Positions 23,364-36,600 are shown, counted from the first letter of the stretch. The stretch is DNA of 64,000 nt from Larus michahellis (GCF_964199755.1 NC_133903.1:997001-1061000); one strand, 5' to 3'. Made by a program: numbers and translations. Notes: generated by a model not told the origin, from the sequence alone.

Positions 23364-25480
23364 TCAATACACAACCCCAGGGAGCTCCGGTGCAAACGTT
23401 ACCGTGCGCTCGGCAGAGCCAGAGGGAGGCAACAGGTGGTTCCTGGGACGGAGCTGTGGCCTTGTCGGGTGGTACCGTAATGAAAAGAAGTCGTCCCTCC
23501 GAGCCCCGGGCAGCCGTGGCGGTGACGCCCATGGGAGCCCAACGTCTGCCTCAAGGACAACACACCCGGAGAAATGTAATCGTTCCCTATTAAAGTGCTC
23601 ATTGTTTTGGAACTGAGGACTTTTTTTGCTGATCAAAGAGCTGTCTTTGATTAATCAGTTTTGAAATGAATGAATTTCTGAGTTCTCATTTTTTGCTTTT
23701 CTTAGGGGACGTATTTCAAAAGCCTTTTGATCTTTGGTGATAGGTATTTAGTAAAAGGCTTTCACAAAAGCGACCATGGAAGCCTTGTTGTAAAGGGTGA
23801 CGTATTTAAAGCCCTGATCAGAAAACATTCAGAACCCATGTTCAGCAGTCCATTGACTTCAGTGGGCCTCCGCGCACTCACGGGGCTGCTCTTGTGCAGG
23901 ATCAACCGTTTTCAAAAGCGAAATCAGGCTCCTGGTCTGGGGGAAAAAAGGGGTAAAACCTACTGCAAAGATCACAAAGTATTTATGTGGCATCTTACGC
24001 TAACAGAGTACAGGCAGCACAAATCTTTACAAATAGGCGTCCTGCTGGTACCGATTGAAATGTAGGAGGCAGTTAGTGTCTCTCAATTTTAAGTGTCATT
24101 TGATCCCCAGGGAGGCATTTAATGGATGGTATTTCCCTACTGAGAGTCCTGTCTTTTCTTTCTGTACTTCATTAGTAATGGTTGAGGGTCCTCCTGTTCA
24201 TGAAAAATGCATGCACTGCTTACCTGATTTTCCACATACTGTATTGTGAAATAGGACGTTGTTCCCACAGAGCTAAATGGAATGATTTACCTTTAATTAT
24301 ATGATGTCTTCCTGTCTGCAAGCAGGTTTTCCCCACTACTTATTACCAAGCCAAAGGGAAGGACAGAACAAAATAGAGAAAAGGGAATAAAACCCGATTA
24401 AAATAACGGCTCTTTGCAAATCCACTTGCCTCTGAAAGCTTCTCCCCTCCCCATCCAAGCTGCGGGGCCTGGATCGGTCTTAAGGATACTTCAGAATGCA
24501 ACTGCAATCTGCGGAGAGCCGCCTCTGAGAGATGGATGCCTCACTCCTTCTGTGGAGGTGGACCTGTGATGTGAAACACTCATCTTACCAAGTATGAATA
24601 ATTTTATCCGTGAGTGAAATCTTGCAGTTGTTTGACAGGGTAGAGCATATTACTGTCCTACTGCTGTTAGAGGGAGAAAAGAATTCATAAGTAAGAACTC
24701 CAAATATCACAAGTAGATCTACCTGGAACAATGTCAGACTCAAAACTCAAGCTGTAAGAAACCCCCACGTCTTTCCCGGGTGGCTCGGGGGGGCTGTATT
24801 GACCCATCTCTCTCCCCCAGGGCCAGGGGCTGACAGTCGCTTCCTGATAGCGCCTTGTGTAACAGCTCTGCTATTTTCCCTCAGTGTTTTCACCCAAATT
24901 TCCTTTCTTATAACCTTGATCAACTCCCCAAGCATACAGATTATTGAACAACAGAAATACCTTCCTTTAATGGCCTAATTCAATATCATAAATCACTTGA
25001 ACATGCAAATACAGAGCCTCGTGTGTTGCTCGGGTTGGTTGAGAAGCGCAGACCTGCCGTTATGGCACCCGCCGTAACCATGAGGGCCGAGAGACAGCCC
25101 TGTGTGTCCCCTGTCACCCGTGAACGTGCTCTGGGTCCGTTGCAAGTGTGAATTGCGAGTGAATTCATTGCAGGTGGAAAAAAACCTGACAGTGGGCTAA
25201 GCAATGGGTTTGCGCTAGCCCTGGCTCCGGGGATGCTCGCCCAAGGTGGGTTGATGGTGCCGGGAATGGGGCCGTCCACGGGAGCGGGGCTCCTCGTGCT
25301 CCTTGGGCCCTGCCGCCCCCCGGCGCGGCTCCTGCAGGGCTGCTCCTGCCCTGCGCCCGGGCGCGTGGTGGAGCGCTTTGCTGAAGCACGATCAAACCGG
25401 CCAGCTTCAATACTGGCTTGTTTTTGTTAAATTGAGCGTGTTGTGTTTTGGTACATGGCTTGGGGTGGTGAAAGAAATCC
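23364..25480. other. Intergenic, no gene seen
   Basis: No supported exon, RNA gene or mobile element was found. A copy of CCATTGACTTCAGTGGG, a motif seen in old dispersed sauropsid repeats, occurs at 23850-23866. Confidence 0.45.
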
Positions 25481-25860
25481 ATTAAACCTGAAGTTAATTA
25501 GTATGGGAAGACTGTAATTTATCAAGATCGCATGAATGAAAGTAAGGGCATTGCTATTTAATTAGTGGGTGCATTTGGATTTTTTAGATTATTTTTTCCT
25601 TTCTGATACAATGCAAAATATTATAAATACTTTGCATATAATGAAAGAAGAATAGATTAAGGACAGGAACCTGAAGAGACATTAAAAACTTATGGCATAA
25701 TTTTTTTTTTGCTATTAAGTACATGCTGTTGATCAGATAAGAGAGCTTTTATTGCTGTGGTCTGTTCTCATTTTGTATCTAAATTGAAGCTGAAAAGAAG
25801 CTTTAAATGACAGAGTCCTAATTTATATTGCCGGGAAGGGCTGAGTTTATAGAGCCATTA
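25481..25860. promoter_or_regulatory. AT-rich block, candidate conserved non-coding element
   Basis: This AT-rich stretch has several homeodomain-type TTAATTA/TAAT cores. It also has octamer-like words for POU factors (ATGCAAAA at about 25611 and TTTGCATA at about 25633) and a GATAAGAG word near 25737. The texture is that of a neural-type enhancer, but no conservation could be tested. Confidence 0.25.
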
Positions 25861-26044
25861 AACCAGAATGTGCCTGTTTGTTGCTGCATCTGCTTCCCTG
25901 TTTCCAAGACCGTCCACCGGAGCAATGGGGGCCTCCAGGTGATTTTAAGAAGCGTTGGCGCTCAGCTGTGTGCACGCAGAATCCGTTGTGTACTGTGGAC
26001 TGCTTTCTTCTTCATTTTCCGTAACTTAAGTCATTGCAGATGGA

Positions 26045-26345
26045 AACTTCACAGTTACCCTCCTTCACGGAAAGCTCTGTCGCTTCCGTTCCCGGGACCG
26101 GGCCCAGTCCCACGGCTGCCACTGGCGCAGCGGCGTCCCTGGCCATCATGTCGGCGGAGCGGGGTGGTGGCCCGTCGAGGCCGTGGGACGCAGAGCCCAC
26201 GGCTGTCGTGAGTGTGACCGCCTGCCCAGCCTGCCCCCGCGGCCCCTCCATCGCCGCCCAGCCAGCGACCGGGCCTCCCGGCGCGGGCCAGCGTCCCTGT
26301 GCGTAGCGATGGACACGGAGCCCTTTCCCGGCCCTGCTTGGGGCG
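26045..26345. promoter_or_regulatory. Orphan CpG-rich patch
   Basis: About 300 bases are CpG- and GC-rich in an otherwise ordinary surrounding, comparable in density to the TMEM130/TRRAP island but much shorter. No exon of a known gene lies nearby. Long frames on both strands here (90-135 codons) are a consequence of the composition. It could be an unannotated promoter, an enhancer with CpG-island character, or a chance GC peak. Confidence 0.4.
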
Positions 26346-26725
26346 GCGCCCAAAACGCCACGCTTGGGCTGGGAATAATGTGCATCTTTTTCCAACCTGG
26401 CTGTGCATTTAGCTTGCATGCCACGGCGAGGCGTGCGGAACAGTGTTCACTGGAAGTCTTCCAGCGGCTCATGGCTGCCGTGGTGGGGCTGTGGAGACAT
26501 TCCCGAGCCTTGGGAGACACCTGCCGTGCGCTCCACAGACCGCAGCGGGCAGGCCCGGTATCCGCCTCCTGTCTCTAAGAGGCAACCTGAATGCAGCACT
26601 TTTCGCTCCACGGACTGTAAAACCAACCAAGATTAGGTAGATAGCCTGCATCGTTCCGTAATCTTTTTAATCTTGAATTTTATGCAGGCATCCACACCTG
26701 CCCCGGTGCTCAAGCGAGCTCCATA

Positions 26726-26813
26726 TCTCTGTACGGCTCCGTTTTGCCTCCCGCGAGCGGTGATAATAGCAATTCTCTGCCTCCCGGGGCTCCTGTGAGT
26801 AAATGCATTAGGA
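26726..26813 (+). repeat. MIR-like SINE fragment, 3' part
   Basis: GATAATAGCAATTCTCTGCC followed by CTGTGAGTAAATGCATTA parallels the 3' half of MIR (GGGATAATAG, TGCCTACC, GTGAGGATTAAATG). The preceding TCTCTGTACGGCTCCGTTTT parallels the CTCAGTTTCC part. The order of the words fits one old, diverged element in plus orientation. Confidence 0.55.
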
Positions 26814-26852
26814 ATTTATTTGGCTGGGGCAGTCGTGGGACCAGAGTGCCCC

Positions 26853-26940
26853 AGTATAATTTGTATATAGTCGTGTGCTAGTATACTTGTAATACTAGTA
26901 TAACAACTGGTACAGTATACTGGCGCTCTAGTATAATTTG
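26853..26940. repeat. Cluster of AGTATA words
   Basis: The 11-mer AGTATAATTTG occurs at 26853-26863 and at 26930-26940. Between them lie at least three more AGTATA words (near 26880, 26897 and 26914). No regular period exists, so this is a degenerate cluster and not a clean satellite. Confidence 0.7.
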
Positions 26941-27619
26941 CTCTTGTAGGTGTGTCGGTTGTGCAGTTGCCACGTTCTGTACCAACTCGGCTCTGTGCTG
27001 CAGCTGCTGCCCTTACGCACGCTGCTGTCGGGGTTCCGCACGCTGGCCGTGAGCACACCCGGCTCTGAAAGGTGAGGCCCGAGAAGTTTCTGGAACTTCT
27101 GCGTTCCCCATGTTGGTGGCTGCAATTTAAAAATCCACATTTGTAGTGCTCAGTGGGCTGTCAAAGCTGAGATCTGCAGGATTTACACAATTTTGTGACA
27201 GCTGCAGGATAGCACTTCAGTTTCCCGGGAAACTGGCACTGGCTCTCCAAAATCAAGGTGAAGTGTTGGCTGATTATCTGATAATAATGCTGAGCATTTA
27301 AATATGAAAGTCTTTGCCTTCCTCTTGCTGAAACAATTTCCATTCCGACAGCATCCAGCAAACACAATCGAGGTCTTGCGAATTCAAACTGTTGCCACAG
27401 CCTGGGCTGTGTAATCTCTTCCCAGAGACGAAAGACAGAATTCAGCCTTGGCCCGTTCAGAGCCGTATGCTCTGCTGTTACGATAAAGGCCCAATTTGCC
27501 CCCACACCTACTGCACAACCTGGTACCGTTGTTTATATGACAAATTACAGAATAACAAACATTCTTTTCCTTTACCGTGTGTTTTTATACTATGCCTTTC
27601 CAGAACATTTTTGTCCTTA

Positions 27620-28370
27620 AATGCATTTCCTCGTAATTAATTCTTATTGCTTAAACTTTTTATCTACTCACACTCTTGCCTGTCACCTGAATTCAATCGC
27701 TCTTTGGCTTTGCACTCACTGGACTCTTGTTTTGAATCAGTGAGTTTCATCGTTTTGCTGAACATTCCTTTTTCCAGGTCATTGATTTCTAAGGTTAACA
27801 AAATGAATCCTCCTGCTGATCCTTGTTACGTCCCACTAATCTCCCTGCTATATCCTGAACCGCTCAATTACCTTTTGTCTTCAATTTCAGAGGCATTTAT
27901 TGAACCCACAGATCAGTCTGTTGTGCAGGAAGCAGTTTCATATTGGGTTCAGGAACACGTTCCTGTGAATATTTCTCATACTTACACCTCAATTTGTTAA
28001 GGTTGTTTCAATTTTCTTGGTTAATTTGCTTCTTGACATGCCCTTTGAAGTGTATTTTCTCCACTGCTTATTTTTTGCAAGAGATGTCTTTCTTTCTAAC
28101 CTCTATTCTTTTCCATCTGCTCCTGAATAATATCTTCCACTATTTGGTAGTGTTGACTTTCCGCTTTGCAGCACTTTATCATTTCTACCTTTCTGAATCA
28201 TTTGACTCCTTTGCCACCCTTTGTTCATTTCAGGAAGGGAATAAGAGCCCATATTCTTCTGAAGGACATCTGCTCTCTTTTCCTCACCAGGAAATTGGGG
28301 ATTTTCTTAGGCCCGTCTTTCACATCGCTAACTCTGTGTCCCTCTTTTTTTCCCCTGGGGGTTGATATCC
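27620..28370 (-). repeat. Probable very old CR1/L3-like LINE relic, minus orientation
   Basis: The plus strand is markedly pyrimidine-rich. At about 27795-27850 it shows the sequence order AAAATGAATCCTCCTGCTGATC, split here as AAAATGAATCC and TGCTGATCC, followed by CGTCCCACTAATCTCCC. This resembles the minus strand of the reverse transcriptase region (GGTCC-AGTACTGACCCCTG-GG-ACACCACTAGT) of ancient CR1-like LINEs. It is highly diverged with no intact frame. Confidence 0.4.
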
Positions 28371-30428
28371 ACTGTGGCCAGGTTTGGCATGATCCGCCGT
28401 CTCTCAGCTCAGAGGCACAAAACCAAAGCAGTGATGTTCGTGGCGTACCAGCCCATGGCACCCTGTGAATCAGCTGGGCGTTAATGGAACACGGGGCAGA
28501 ACACAGGTCTTACTCCTGGGATACGATCTTCCTCCAACCCAGATGACCCCTGGTTCAGGGACCTGTAACCGAGTCTGCTCTCATCCTTACCGTCCTTGCT
28601 AGGAGCGCGCCATGCAGAAGAAAAGGCTTTTTGCACGTTCATTAGTGTGCCAAGGGGTTGTCTTTAGGCGTGTTACAGTAGCCAGGGTCACACGTCTGTC
28701 ACAAACATAATAAAAGCAGCAGCCCAAACTAAACTTGGGGCTGCAGAGAGCCACTCTGCAGACTGTCCAGGGCCACCGTCACCCTGGGTTGCATTTTTCA
28801 CATCCAAAATCTGTCATTTCCAGTGCCCAAAGACTGGGTAGCCATTCACAGAGCACACTGACACCCCAGAAGAAGTCAGGTACCTTTGGCAATGGCTCAG
28901 ATAGTTGGATCTCAGGAATAAGCAATAAAACTGAAGCTCTTGAGAACAATACCTTCTTTGCTAGCCTAAGGAGAGGCACATTTTTAACAGTGACTGACTA
29001 CGACTGACAGTAAGAGTTTGACACCAGGGCACTGAGAAGGAATGCAAAGGGCACCACTCCTGATCAACAAGCTTGCTTATGAATCCAGTTCCTCTTTAGA
29101 AAAAAAGCCAAAAGAAGTTCTGCCTTGGAAAGTACTTTTTGACAAAAACTTGGTTTTACTGGGTCATTTGTTATCTTAAATGATCCTGTTCTATTTTGAA
29201 TGTTTCAAGTTAATTAACAAAGCCATTCTGAGGTCACGTAATTTCTTTCACAGACAAACTAAAGCTCTGGGCTTCTCTGAGGAAATGCAGAATTGAATGA
29301 GATGAGCACCCCGAAAACCTCACGGCAAATCCCCTCACATTCAGACCATTACCTCCCAGTCAGTGCATTTGAGAAATTATGACATACTTGAAAAACCCCA
29401 AGCTCATGATACCCATAGGCTTTAAATCAGAGTGGGTAAAGGTGTGTCACGTTTGAAAAAAGCAATGGCCGCATTTTTGTTGAAAAGCCTCCGGTATACT
29501 CAGAACTGCTCGTAGCAGGCGGCAAAGCCCAGCTGAGCAGGGAGCCGAGAGTAGGAGACAGGCTGCAGCAGGCACGGAGTTTATACAGCCTTGAACAGTG
29601 ACTATGAATTTGAGTTTAGTGTGTTTTGCTGAGCAGCTTTGAGCTACTGGCTGTTGCATTTTTGGAAGAAGAGCTTTGGTGACTAGCTGGGTAGTAATAT
29701 AAGAAACAAAAGAATGAACAGCCTTGGGGGGGTGAAGTAAAGCTACTTCTAGAGATGAGAGTGGTGTACCACTTCATGAAATGTTGGAGATGTGGAGTCT
29801 TCTACAGCATGTGCTGCAACCCCACCAAACAGCTGGTAGCAGCGAGCTCTGGTGAGCAGGGCACCAGCCACCGCGGTCCCACAGGGGCCCATTAACTTAA
29901 AAAGGGGTCTTTAAAGACAGGAGGAAAAAAGACAATGTAATTAGGTAGTTGGGGTCATTGGAAGTACCTACGCGTTTCTCAACCTGGACAAGACAGTTCC
30001 TTTTTAGAACAAATACACACTCAACAGCATTGTGGGTGACTTCCATTTCCAGTCATATTGTTGTAACACAGGAGAGAGGAATGTTTGTCTTAAGCATTTT
30101 CTTCTTTGAAACAGACAGCAGAAGGACCAGAGAAATTACAAGAGGTAGTGAGTTTAGCAAACCTGCACATAAAACAATCCATAAGAATAAAATGCTGCAT
30201 TTACAGCTGTAACTGTATACACCCGTATAATTTAAAAGTACAAAGCTGTGTTTCAGGGCTTGCTTTTTTTTAGTTCAGAGAAGGAAACACACAAGTGCTG
30301 GACTTAAAAGTGGTTAACCTCAGCGCATGGGCAAAACCAAACCATTCATGCAGCACTGGGCTTTTAACTCATCACAAGTGAGAAAGTTAAACTCGGCAGT
30401 TAGTGCAACCAAAGTGCAATTGTGTTCT
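28371..30428. other. Downstream flank of TMEM130, includes its 3' UTR
   Basis: The TMEM130 stop codon sits at 30429-30431 on the minus strand, so its 3' UTR must extend leftward from here. I searched the minus strand for AATAAA or ATTAAA between about 28500 and 30428 and found no convincing signal, so the transcript end is not placed. No other gene is seen. Confidence 0.5.
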
Positions 30429-30605
30429 TCACACTGTGTACATTTTGACTGGCTTATAAAAAGAATGTAGAAGTTCATGACTCTCCCTGGCAGCTTCTTG
30501 AGATGACCGAAGAAAACACGATCTGCAACATATTTGGCCACAGCCTGACTCCGAATGAGAAGACAGGTTTTTATCAGACAGTGGAGAAAAGTCAAAGTCA
30601 GCTAC
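30429..30605 (-). CDS. TMEM130: TMEM130 coding exon 8 (residues 362-419 and stop)
   Basis: This encodes the cytoplasmic tail with a four-cysteine cluster, likely palmitoylated by analogy with juxtamembrane cysteines, and the conserved end YKPVKMYTV. The acceptor is TTTTCCAG|GTA. Residues 362-380 differ from mammals, while the end is conserved. Confidence 0.9.
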   Translation of the reverse strand, partial: VADFDFSPLSDKNLSSHSESGCGQICCRSCFLRSSQEAARESHELLHSFYKPVKMYTV

Positions 30606-33600
30606 CTGGAAAAGGAACATCAAAGAGATCATTTTTAATTTGGATCCTCCTGGCTCAGGTGAGTCCAGCAAGAATACTTTGGGCCACAAGCGGCACTTGG
30701 CCCTCAACCAGTTTCAGTCAGCCACCATTTCAAACAGACTTCTGACTTATGCTTGGCTCACGGGCAGTCTCTCTAGAGGTGATACTCACATCGTGGCATG
30801 ATGCAAAGTGTATTAGGTATGTTCCAAAGGGCCAAGAAAGCTACCTTGGATTTAGGAGCTCATGCTTATTACAAATGCACGTGAAAGCTACACCAGAGAC
30901 GGAAGGGAGCTGGGGAGATAAAGGTCACATTCTAGGGTCAAGTGGCAATTTAGTGCCACTTTAGGTAACATACCCACCCTTTCGTACTACCCTGTATCCT
31001 CTCTCACTAGCCCCCTGCTAAACTAAACACTCAGAGGTGGATCCTCTCGCATGGATACTTCCTTGTTGGCACCTGCTTGGGAACAATAACAAACTGCCCC
31101 GATAGCCCTGGCAACTTGACTAATAGTTCTAGCTCTCCGCGGCCAGCCAAAAGCATGCCTGTTGTTCAAAGTGCTGCCTACACTGTTTGGACTTTTTCCA
31201 TGGAACGGATCAGACGTACCAGGGAAATGCTCCCTCCCGCTCTGTTTGCCTGGGCATTAAAGAAGGGACATGGCTGAAAGGCATCTCATTACTATCCCAG
31301 CTCAGAGTAGGAGTAACCGAATACCTCCACGAGATCTTTTTGTTGTGTGTTACTTCGAAAGGTCGTGTACAGCACCAGTCCCAGCGTCACTGAAACCAGA
31401 GCAATGCAGAGCAGGACAAAGAGAGCCGGGTGGATCCCTAGGAAAGAGCGCAAGGGGACATTGCTGGAGTGATATGATGCACTGAGAAGAGGCAAAAGGG
31501 AGAAGGAAATGATGTTTTAGGAGAAATTTTGTATTTTTAGAACAAAGGACATGCGTGTAACAGAGAATAAAGTTTTCAGCCCAGATCACTTCAAGTCTTT
31601 CTGACATCTCAGAAGTGAGAATGCGGGGTTGTAAGGGTCTTTCCCTTTTCACCCCTCTTTTCCCTTGAACAGCCTAAACCCCCCACCCAGTTACACAGGT
31701 CAGCCCTGTCCCCCCAGGGTGTTTGTATCCTGTGGTACCCCAAGGGGACAGGGAGGAACCTCATCTCCCAGCAGCTCGCAGCCTCCAGCAAAGAGGATTT
31801 GCACGCTTGGCCCTGAACACACAGGGGTGCCTTCGGAGTGTGAGGGTTTAACCATCCTGCATCGCAGCCTGTCCCGGTCAGGTCCTCTTCACCTGGCCAC
31901 CTAAGCCCTTCCTCAGATGACTGGGGGACCCAAGAGGCGCGTGTGTGAGCAAGGCTGGGGGGGGCAGCAGGGATTGCTGGCTGGGGGACAGAGACACGTC
32001 TTGAATGGAGGCCTAGGAAAACCTAACTTTAAGAAAAATATAGCTAAACTAAACAAAAAGAAGAATTGAAACTGCTTAATTAAGGGAGTGTTACAGACGC
32101 ATATGTTTTCCTAGTTATCCTCTCGAACTACAAGAGCCAGACTATTTAAAGAGAAAAATATGTAATTTAAGTAACTCAGCCTTCCCAGGAAACTCATTAG
32201 CTTCAAGATGCTCTTGAGACGACGGGTTCAGTGGGATGCAAGAAGTTCAGAGCAATTACAGAAGCACACTACAGGCTCTCCACTCTCTTCCTGCTTCCTA
32301 GGCTTTTCCACCAGCTCCCAGGGAGCTCGCCTGCGGGCTAGTCACTGCCCGAGCGGCTGCCCCTCACCTGACGGCCACACTTTTATTCCGTGGTAGGTCT
32401 GCAGCGCGGTCACGCCGTTCTCCACCCTGACGCTGAGGCAATACTGTCCCGCATCCCTGAAGGTATGGCTGAGGTTGTAGCAGGAGCCGTTGATCACCAC
32501 CAGATGGCATTTTTCACCGTCCAGTGGGATGCACTCGGACTTTATCAGCCAGCACAAAGCCAGCGGCGGGCTGAAATGACAAGAGAAAAAAACTTAGGTG
32601 AAAACTTCGCAAAAATTTCAGCTAAGAGTTGATGAATCACTCGGTTAAAGTAGAATAGTAATTCTGAAAATAATGAAGTTAACCTAAATACAAATAGAGA
32701 ACTAATCAACTGCATAATTTTTTGGTTTATAGTATTTGTCAATTGAAAAAGTTCTTTGTGATGCTTCTATAAAAGCAAGGCTTTCAGCCGAGCTAGATAC
32801 CTGCATGGGGCATGGGAAGGCCATCGTGTGTAGAAAAGCCCTTAGTCCTTCTCCAATAAAGATAAAAGGAATCTTTTTTCCCGGCGCTTCCAAGGGAGTA
32901 TAGGTTGTTTTTTCTTTGTCCTTCTCACACAGAAGAAATCACTGTCTGTGCTACTGAAGCACACCCAAGACTCTTCTGATTAAAACACCCTGACAACCCA
33001 AACTGGAAAGAAATGTGAGATGAGCTCTGTACGATGGCCTAATAGCTGGAAAAGGTAAATAAATCGCAAGGATCACAGTACTCCCTTACAATAACAAAAA
33101 GGTTTTATTTGCTATCAGGCAATCTAGGTGCTATTCACTTTATGGCCATGTGTCTTCTCCCCATGTCTAGTTGATGCCTTTTATTTGCATTTTCAGACCC
33201 TTGTTCCAGCTTATTCTGCTTGGATTCACCTTACGCACTGTGGACTTTGATTCTGAAAACAGAGCTTTTCTTTACCCTGTCTTACTAGTATTTTGTTCCT
33301 TATCTCTTTAGGACATTCTCTGCTAACGAAAGCAGCATGTTTATGTGTTGAGCTCATTTTCTAGCTTTGTTTTTGATAACCCATCTCTCAGGCCTTTGTC
33401 ATTGCTTTAGAATCACAAACTCCTATTGCATGAGGCCCAGTCCTGTGGCTAGGAGGTTACGTCTGGCAAACATTGTCCATCCTAAAACCAAGCCTGCTTT
33501 TAGGGATGTCAGGTTTGGCTGTTTGTATTTCCTTGCATGCCATCTCCAGTTTCCACTCCTGCCAATGTGCCATCCACTTTCTGAATTGGTACTTACGTGC

Positions 33601-36600
33601 CATTGATATGAAGAGATAAACTCAAGTTTTCCATTACGTGAGTCTCTCTGGAGCCCACTACATTAATACTTTTAACAGCATCTGAGAGGAAGAAAAAAAG
33701 CATGTCATGCTCCACCTATGAACTTGAAATTAACTGGTTTTCTGGTGAAGCTTTGTTTTCATAGAGTTTGCAGATTTTAGTTCCATCACTCAAACCAATA
33801 ATAACACTTGCCTCACACCCAAAAAGGAATCCTACCTGAAGAATTGTCATAAGTCTTCTGAATGTTTTGTGATTTCTTTTTAGTATATCATCAACTACTT
33901 TGTTAATCCTTTACATTTTTACTTATGTGTTTGTTTACTCTGGAAGCCGATCACATCAATGAGACTTTTCTAATGCTTATTTTTTAGGGGTTGACAGCAT
34001 AAATTAAACAAACAAATCCTTCAAAACTTACAGTAAACATTTTAAGTTTTAATTGTATGTGAGAGATTTACAAAAAACAGTAAAATTTTCGGTAAATGAA
34101 AAAGAAACAGATTTTATTTTCTGCAGTTTTTCTGCACTAGAACTCTTCATTGAATACTGTTGACCAGCTCTTGCATGTGAAATAATGCTGAAGTTGTATT
34201 ATCATATTACCACATTAAAGCTAGATTGTGTCTGTACGTATATAGCAAGTTCTGTTTTGAGGATGCAAAATGCTTTATAATTACCCAGCAGCTCCAGAGC
34301 AGTGGTAAAATCACCGGTTTTCTGCACCGTTTCTCTTTCGTGTATGATGCTTCCAATTTGCTGCCATTCAGCTATGACTTTCAGATGCACTGTGCGGTTC
34401 CCCATGCTAGAGCAGTTATAGTAGACAAAGGGTTCCTTGGTAATCTGATAAACCCTATGTGTAATATGAAAAAATTTAGAATCAAAATTGTCTTTTACCA
34501 AGTCCTTGCACATTTCTGATTTAAAAAGGAGCAAGCTCGAGTATATTTTCTTTATAGACAATGCTAAAAGTCGTCTGTGATTCTAATTCTACTTTATGTC
34601 CATATCAACGAGGATTAATGTCTGTGGCATTACTGATAAAATTGCAATCAGTGAAGATCCAGAGTATATTTGTGCATTTTTAATCAAAGAAACTAAAGAG
34701 AGGAGAGGAGAAAATTATTCACATATTCAACAACAATCTGCTAATTGCAGAGATCTGCAGGTGCAATGATTTTTTAAAATAACAATTTACAATAAGCTAC
34801 TTTCCCCAGTTCATTCAGTTCAGTTCAGCTCATTGCACACACAGTAATATACCTAAGCATATATTTGAACAAGAAATTTTGGTCTTTAAAACATCGTTTT
34901 TTTGTGAGTGCAGTGGCTTCTGGTAATTCACCTGGTTGACATGCTGAGACTGTACCAACTGACAAAGGTGTCTGCTTTGTCCTATGATTTAATCAGGATT
35001 TTTCTCTAGATGAGCATCTGAATCAGAACCATCCTGAATACTCATTAAAGCAAACAAAGCAGCCGCACCTACCCATCTCCAAAATCCCAGTTGTAGACAA
35101 ATGATGCTGACTTGAAGTAATGACTTGGGTCATGAAGACAGAAAGAAATCCGGGTCACGGCGCCCGTGGAGGAACTAGAACCACGCGTGGTAAGTCTACT
35201 GTCTTCTATCTGGGCAATGCTAAGATTCCCTGTGATAAATTCTGCAGAATAATAAGGTGGGAAAAGAATGACAGCATATATCACTTTCATGGCATGCTCT
35301 GGATGAGCATCAAAACATTATTTAAAATGTACTGCATAAGTCTTTCTGTGTCCTAGTCCAAGTGGTTAAGGGTGTTTTATATCTATTACTCAGTGTTGTT
35401 GCATGTGTTAGTGAGGCAGAGAGATTAAATTATTTATTTGAGGTTATACAATGGGTCATGATAAAGCTTCTAATAGAACTGAGAGAAATAATCCTGGACT
35501 GATTGAAGTCAATGTCAATTTTTACTATTGATTTAAAAAGAACTGGGATTAACATCAAGTATCTAGATCAAGGGATTCAGAATCAAACCAGTACACACAC
35601 CCTTCATGTTTGGGGTGGTGGGTTTTCTTTGTTTGGTGGGGTTTTTGTTGTTGCTGGTTTTCTGGTTTTTTAGTTTTAGCTACTTCCACAGAAATGAAAA
35701 TTTGAATACTGTGAATAATAGATGTGCTATATATTGTGAATACAGATAGGGTGAAATTTTGATTTTGACATCTGCAGGAGATCCTGTGCTTCAGTTTGTT
35801 TACAAGGACTGGCAAAGGCTGATCAAAAATCCTCTCTAACCTATGAATAACGAGGTATTATTATGATACACTTATCAGCTCATTATAAAATTAATGGGAT
35901 ATTAATTACCAGTAACAGACTCTTACCGTGTTAACAATTCATTAAATCTGGTTAACTGTTCTCTAGCTGAGGCACAAACAGGAATCACAATTACCGTTTC
36001 AGACTGGGGCTGGTAATGCAGGAGTCACTGGAGCTGTGATTTAAGAGAGCTACTGGCAGCTGCCCCTGGGCGCCTGTGAAGCCCCCGTGGGTGCTCTGGC
36101 TTGGGGAAGGCAGAGAGGTACGACGGGACTTGCCTTTCGCAGCTATAGACAGCCCCTGTCCCTTTTGCGTGTGGCATGAGAACGAGAGGTAATGCAAAGC
36201 GGGAAAGGAATAAGTGGATGTTCAGCAAGGCAGCAGTTCTTAGCAGAGAAAAGATCTCATGTATACTTTTGTAAAGACTTGTCCAATAAGCTTGGTGTTT
36301 CTCAAAGAAAAATCCCAGCTATTCCCCCAAATGTCACTGTGCCCTAAGGTCCGCTCTTTTGTCCTCATGCATGTCCTGATCTTCGGCTGGGAGCCGGCTC
36401 TGTTTGGGAGTGTGTAAGTGCAGCACCGGGACACGTGGTTGGAGGGACGTGGTTACTGTCTCTGAAAGAAGGGACGGTGGGAAGCTGCCAGGTGATATTT
36501 CACGTCAGTCCCTGTAGCAGAGATTCAGTTAACCACACTGCACCATTGGTCTATTTGTCAAAAAATGCATGTTCTGGTTATGAATACTCCCAGTAAGTTG

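Noticed and set aside
26012-26520. Overlapping 117-135-codon frames on both strands at 26 kb
   Set aside because: They occur on both strands of a CpG-rich patch with no similarity or splice support. I kept the patch as a regulatory candidate only.
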